Shown here: positions 6,261-8,413 of the stretch, piece by piece
Layout of the letters: every line of letters begins with the position of its first letter
How positions within the stretch are numbered: position 1 is the first letter of the stretch
NCBI GenBank assembly: GCA_003176075.1
Contig: PSRN01000114.1
Location: 1-8,413, forward strand
Length of the DNA: 8,413 nucleotides
Direction: 5' to 3'
Origin: Bdellovibrio sp.
Lineage (GTDB): Bacteria; Bdellovibrionota; Bdellovibrionia; Bdellovibrionales; Bdellovibrionaceae
Notes under the pieces: model-generated
The model's input: the letters and a program-made list of their open reading frames with translations, nothing else
Database searches by the model: none
What the model was told of the DNA's origin: nothing
Position numbers and translations under genes: made by a program

Positions 6261-6974
6261 GTGGAAAAAAGAGTCCTGATCATCAGCACCTCCATGCGCG
6301 AGCAAGAAATGCTCAACGAGGTCCTTGAACACCACGGCGCCGATGTCTTCACCTTCGAAACGACGGCCTCTTTTGGACAGGACGTTACCTTTTGGACACT
6401 GCAAAACTGGGCGGCCCTGGTTTTGGTCCTCCCCGACGACGAGGTTTTGCTTCCCCATTTCTTGCAAAAGTTAAAAAACACTGTGCCGCGATCCCTGAAT
6501 CTGCTTTTAGTCGCCCCCACTCTGACACCACAGTTGATGCAGACGACTTCCCTGTTCACTCGCATGCGCGTCGTGAAATCACCCGTCGACGGTTTTTCAC
6601 TCTACCGGAATCTCATTGATCTGACGACCGTGTACCCGGCCGGCATGATCCAAACCCAACCGCGCTATCTGACGGACCAGCAGATCCTGGTGGTTTCGGA
6701 TTTCAAGAACAAAGAATCGCCAGGCCAAATGAGGAATCTTTCCACCGGCGGCATTTACTTCGAGATTTCAGAGTTGGTCCCGTCCTTCCTTCCCGGTGAC
6801 CTGATCCGGATCATGGTGGATTTGCAGGGTCTTAACTCTTACCAATTTGACGCAAAGGTCATCTGGAGCAAGCCACTGGCGAACGCCGACGTCACGGGCT
6901 ACGGCTGCGCGTTTTTGAATAACGAACAAGTCTATGATACGATTCTCGCCCGAGTCAGCTCGACCAACAAATGA
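6261..6974 (+). CDS. Pseudo-receiver plus PilZ-domain protein
   Basis: The 237-residue protein seems to have two parts. Residues 1-125 alternate beta-like strands and helices in a receiver-like order: RVLIIST (4-10), ALVLVLPDD (52-60), NLLLVAPT (80-87) and RVVKSP (103-108), whose Lys-Ser-Pro resembles the conserved K-P of response regulators. The early acidic pair is absent and Pro58 falls near the phospho-Asp position, so phosphorylation looks unlikely or non-standard. Residues 130-237 carry a PilZ-like domain with NLSTGG (159-164), which fits the N-x-S-x-x-G part of the c-di-GMP motif. The preceding R-x-x-x-R is degraded to RYLTD (135-139), so nucleotide binding is uncertain. GTG 6261 is 6 bp after the citrate synthase stop; ATG 6294 is in frame but would remove the first strand. 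Operon context suggests co-expression with citrate synthase and the HIT protein. Confidence 0.78.
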   Translation: MEKRVLIISTSMREQEMLNEVLEHHGADVFTFETTASFGQDVTFWTLQNWAALVLVLPDDEVLLPHFLQKLKNTVPRSLNLLLVAPTLTPQLMQTTSLFTRMRVVKSPVDGFSLYRNLIDLTTVYPAGMIQTQPRYLTDQQILVVSDFKNKESPGQMRNLSTGGIYFEISELVPSFLPGDLIRIMVDLQGLNSYQFDAKVIWSKPLANADVTGYGCAFLNNEQVYDTILARVSSTNK

Positions 6975-6983
6975 GGTATCATC

Positions 6984-7391
6984 ATGGCTTCTGTTTTTAC
7001 AAAAATTATTCAAGGAGAACTTCCATCTTACAAGTTGATGGAGGACAAACACAGCATCGCCATCCTGGCCCTGGACCAAGTGACGCTCGGTCATACCTTA
7101 GTGATTCCAAAAATCGAAGTGGATCACTGGTTCGACGTACCGACGGAGGCTTTTTTGCAAGTGCAACGGAACTCGCAAATTCTGGCGCGAGCTCTGCAGA
7201 AAGCCACACAATGTCCGCGTGTGATGACTGCGACAGTGGGCTTTGAGGTTCCCCACTGTCACCTTCATCTGATCCCCGCCTGGTCAATGGCGGATCTCAA
7301 TTTTGCCCGGGGAGTTCGACGAACTCCCGAGGAAATGAAAAGCATCCAAGAGCGGATCATCGGCCATCTTCACGAGGCTGTTTCAAAATGA
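6984..7391 (+). CDS. HIT family (histidine triad) nucleotide-binding protein
   Basis: HIT proteins are small cytoplasmic nucleotide hydrolases or transferases acting on nucleoside phosphoramidates, dinucleotides or similar AMP-linked molecules. The 135-residue product matches the usual length. Its start, FTKIIQGELPSYKLMED (5-21), is the common HIT opening. LGHTLVIPK (35-43) is the conserved central strand, and VPHCHLHLIP (89-98) is the triad motif with His91, His93 and His95, the middle one being the expected nucleophile. All three are intact. ATG 6984 lies 7 bases after GAGG (6973-6976), which overlaps the PilZ stop, so the two genes are probably co-transcribed and perhaps coupled. The last four codons and the stop lie within a perfect inverted repeat. 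The exact substrate cannot be read from the sequence. Confidence 0.92.
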   Translation: MASVFTKIIQGELPSYKLMEDKHSIAILALDQVTLGHTLVIPKIEVDHWFDVPTEAFLQVQRNSQILARALQKATQCPRVMTATVGFEVPHCHLHLIPAWSMADLNFARGVRRTPEEMKSIQERIIGHLHEAVSK

Positions 7392-7400
7392 AACAGCCTC
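7374..7400. terminator. Perfect 12-bp inverted repeat between convergent genes, possible bidirectional terminator
   Basis: GAGGCTGTTTCA (7374-7385) and TGAAACAGCCTC (7389-7400) are exact reverse complements separated by AAA. The left arm is the end of the HIT coding sequence and the right arm contains its stop codon (7389-7391). The isocitrate lyase stop on the other strand begins 10 bases beyond the repeat. The position between convergent genes fits termination from both sides. There is no long T-run after the stem on either strand, only CAATAATTCTT on the plus side, so the strength of termination is uncertain. Confidence 0.65.
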
Positions 7401-7409
7401 CAATAATTC

Positions 7410-8413
7410 TTAAAACTGCTCTTTTTCGGTCGACCCCGACAAAGCCGCTGTTGAAGCCTTGCCTTGCGTGATGGTCATCAACACCTGATCGAAGTAGCCG
7501 GTGCCCACCTCACGTTGATGGCGGGTCGCCGTATACCCGGCTTGCTCCGACGAAAATTCACGGTTTTGCAGCCGAACATAACCAGGCATTCCTTCACTGC
7601 GGAACTGGCGAGCCAAATCAAAGGAGTAGAAATTATTCAAGTGCCAACCCGCCAAGGTGATAAACTGATATTTATACCCCATCGCCGCGAGTTCTTTGTT
7701 GAACTTGGCGATGGTTTGCGGCTCGAGATTTTTTTCCCAGTTGAAGGAGGGTGAGCAATTGTAAGCCATGACCTTTCCGGGATACTGTTTGCGAATGGCT
7801 TCCGAGAAAACTTTGGCCTCGGCCAAATCCGGTTTGCTCGTTTCAAACCATAGCAAATCCGCGTAGGGGGCATAGGCGAGTCCGCGGGCAATGGTGATCT
7901 CCATGCCGTACTTCACCTTGTAATAGCCTTCGGCAGTCCGGTCGCCCGTGAGGAACTTCTTGTCGCGAGGGTCAATATCCGACGTCATATAAGTTGCGCT
8001 GAGGGCATCCGTGCGGGCGACGAGAAGAGTGGGCACCTGCAAAACATCCGAAGCCAGCCTGGCGGCGACTAAGTTATTTATCGCCTGCTGGGTCGGTAAG
8101 AGAACTTTTCCGCCAAGATGACCACATTTTTTTTCCGAGGCCAGCTGGTCCTCGTAGTGAACGCCGGCAGCCCCCGCCTCAATCATCGCTTTCATCAATT
8201 CAAAGGAATGCAATGGCCCGCCAAATCCGGCTTCAGCGTCGGCGACGATCGGCACGTAATAGTCTGTCGTCGGCTTTCCCTCGCTATTTTGAATTTGATC
8301 GGCGCGCATCAAAGCATTGTTGACCCTTCGAACCATCGCGGGCACCGAGTTCGAGGGATAGAGGCTTTGATCAGGATACGTTTGGGTCGACAAATTCCCG
8401 TCGGCGGCGACCT
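7410..8413 (-). CDS. aceA: Isocitrate lyase (N-terminus cut by window edge)
   Basis: Isocitrate lyase splits isocitrate to glyoxylate and succinate, the first committed step of the glyoxylate shunt, in the cytoplasm. About 334 residues are visible and the frame stays open to the right edge, where VAADGN continues as in the E. coli enzyme. About 100 N-terminal residues therefore lie outside, and TTG 8391-8393 is not the real start. Motifs seen in order are YPDQSLYPSNSVP, the metal-binding VADAEAGFGG, the catalytic KKCGH loop (Cys codon at 8124-8126), VPTLLVARTDA, GLAYAPYADLLWFETS, YNCSPSFNW and FITLAG. The end, GYFDQV then GSTEKEQF, matches the C-terminus of the short bacterial form. All catalytic motifs are intact and no internal insertion marks it as the longer eukaryote-like form. 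It is distinguished from 2-methylisocitrate lyase by KKCGH and the overall E. coli AceA-like match. It is convergent with the HIT gene. Confidence 0.97.
   Translation of the reverse strand, partial: VAADGNLSTQTYPDQSLYPSNSVPAMVRRVNNALMRADQIQNSEGKPTTDYYVPIVADAEAGFGGPLHSFELMKAMIEAGAAGVHYEDQLASEKKCGHLGGKVLLPTQQAINNLVAARLASDVLQVPTLLVARTDALSATYMTSDIDPRDKKFLTGDRTAEGYYKVKYGMEITIARGLAYAPYADLLWFETSKPDLAEAKVFSEAIRKQYPGKVMAYNCSPSFNWEKNLEPQTIAKFNKELAAMGYKYQFITLAGWHLNNFYSFDLARQFRSEGMPGYVRLQNREFSSEQAGYTATRHQREVGTGYFDQVLMTITQGKASTAALSGSTEKEQF

Noticed and set aside
1..8413. Mobile elements, CRISPR arrays, tRNA or rRNA genes
   Set aside because: No transposase or integrase motifs, no regularly spaced direct repeats and no cloverleaf or rRNA-like stretches were seen; nearly the whole window is explained by protein-coding genes.

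Overview
The window looks like a chromosomal segment of a Gram-negative bacterium with moderate-to-high GC content. Genes are tightly packed, often overlap by 4 bp, and frequently seem to start with TTG or GTG. The protein set is a long-chain prenyl synthase, a UbiA-family membrane protein, RsmJ, a SpoIIE-type phosphatase-like protein, citrate synthase, PilZ, HIT and isocitrate lyase. This fits a proteobacterium-like lineage such as Bdellovibrionota/Oligoflexia, but that placement is inferred from gene style and protein character, not from a database match. I see no mobile element, CRISPR array, tRNA or rRNA.

Layout. (1) Positions 1-273: an ORF open from the left edge, probably the 3' end of an unidentified gene. 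(2) About 251-4000, plus strand: a compact cluster of four overlapping genes. They are a trans-isoprenyl diphosphate synthase, a UbiA-superfamily membrane protein, an RsmJ-like 16S rRNA methyltransferase and an unrecognised multi-spanning membrane protein. The first two suggest a module that makes a polyprenyl chain and attaches it to a ring, for example in quinone synthesis. However, the UbiA-like protein lacks the second aspartate-rich motif. (3) About 4145-5032: a coiled-coil plus SpoIIE/PP2C-like protein in which two expected metal-binding aspartates appear to be replaced. (4) 5106-7391: a likely operon of citrate synthase, a pseudo-receiver/PilZ protein and a HIT protein, with gaps of 6 and 9 bp. 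It ends in a perfect 12-bp inverted repeat. (5) 7410-8413, minus strand: the C-terminal three quarters of isocitrate lyase, convergent with the HIT gene and cut by the right edge.

How they fit together. Citrate synthase and isocitrate lyase, encoded end to end, represent the entry to the TCA cycle and the first committed step of the glyoxylate shunt. The prenyl genes point to membrane lipid or quinone chemistry. Between them sit three proteins that keep the fold-defining motifs of known families but have altered active or ligand sites: the UbiA-like protein, the PP2C-like protein and the REC-PilZ protein. That recurrence is the most interesting feature of the window. I see no self-evident new defence or mobile system.
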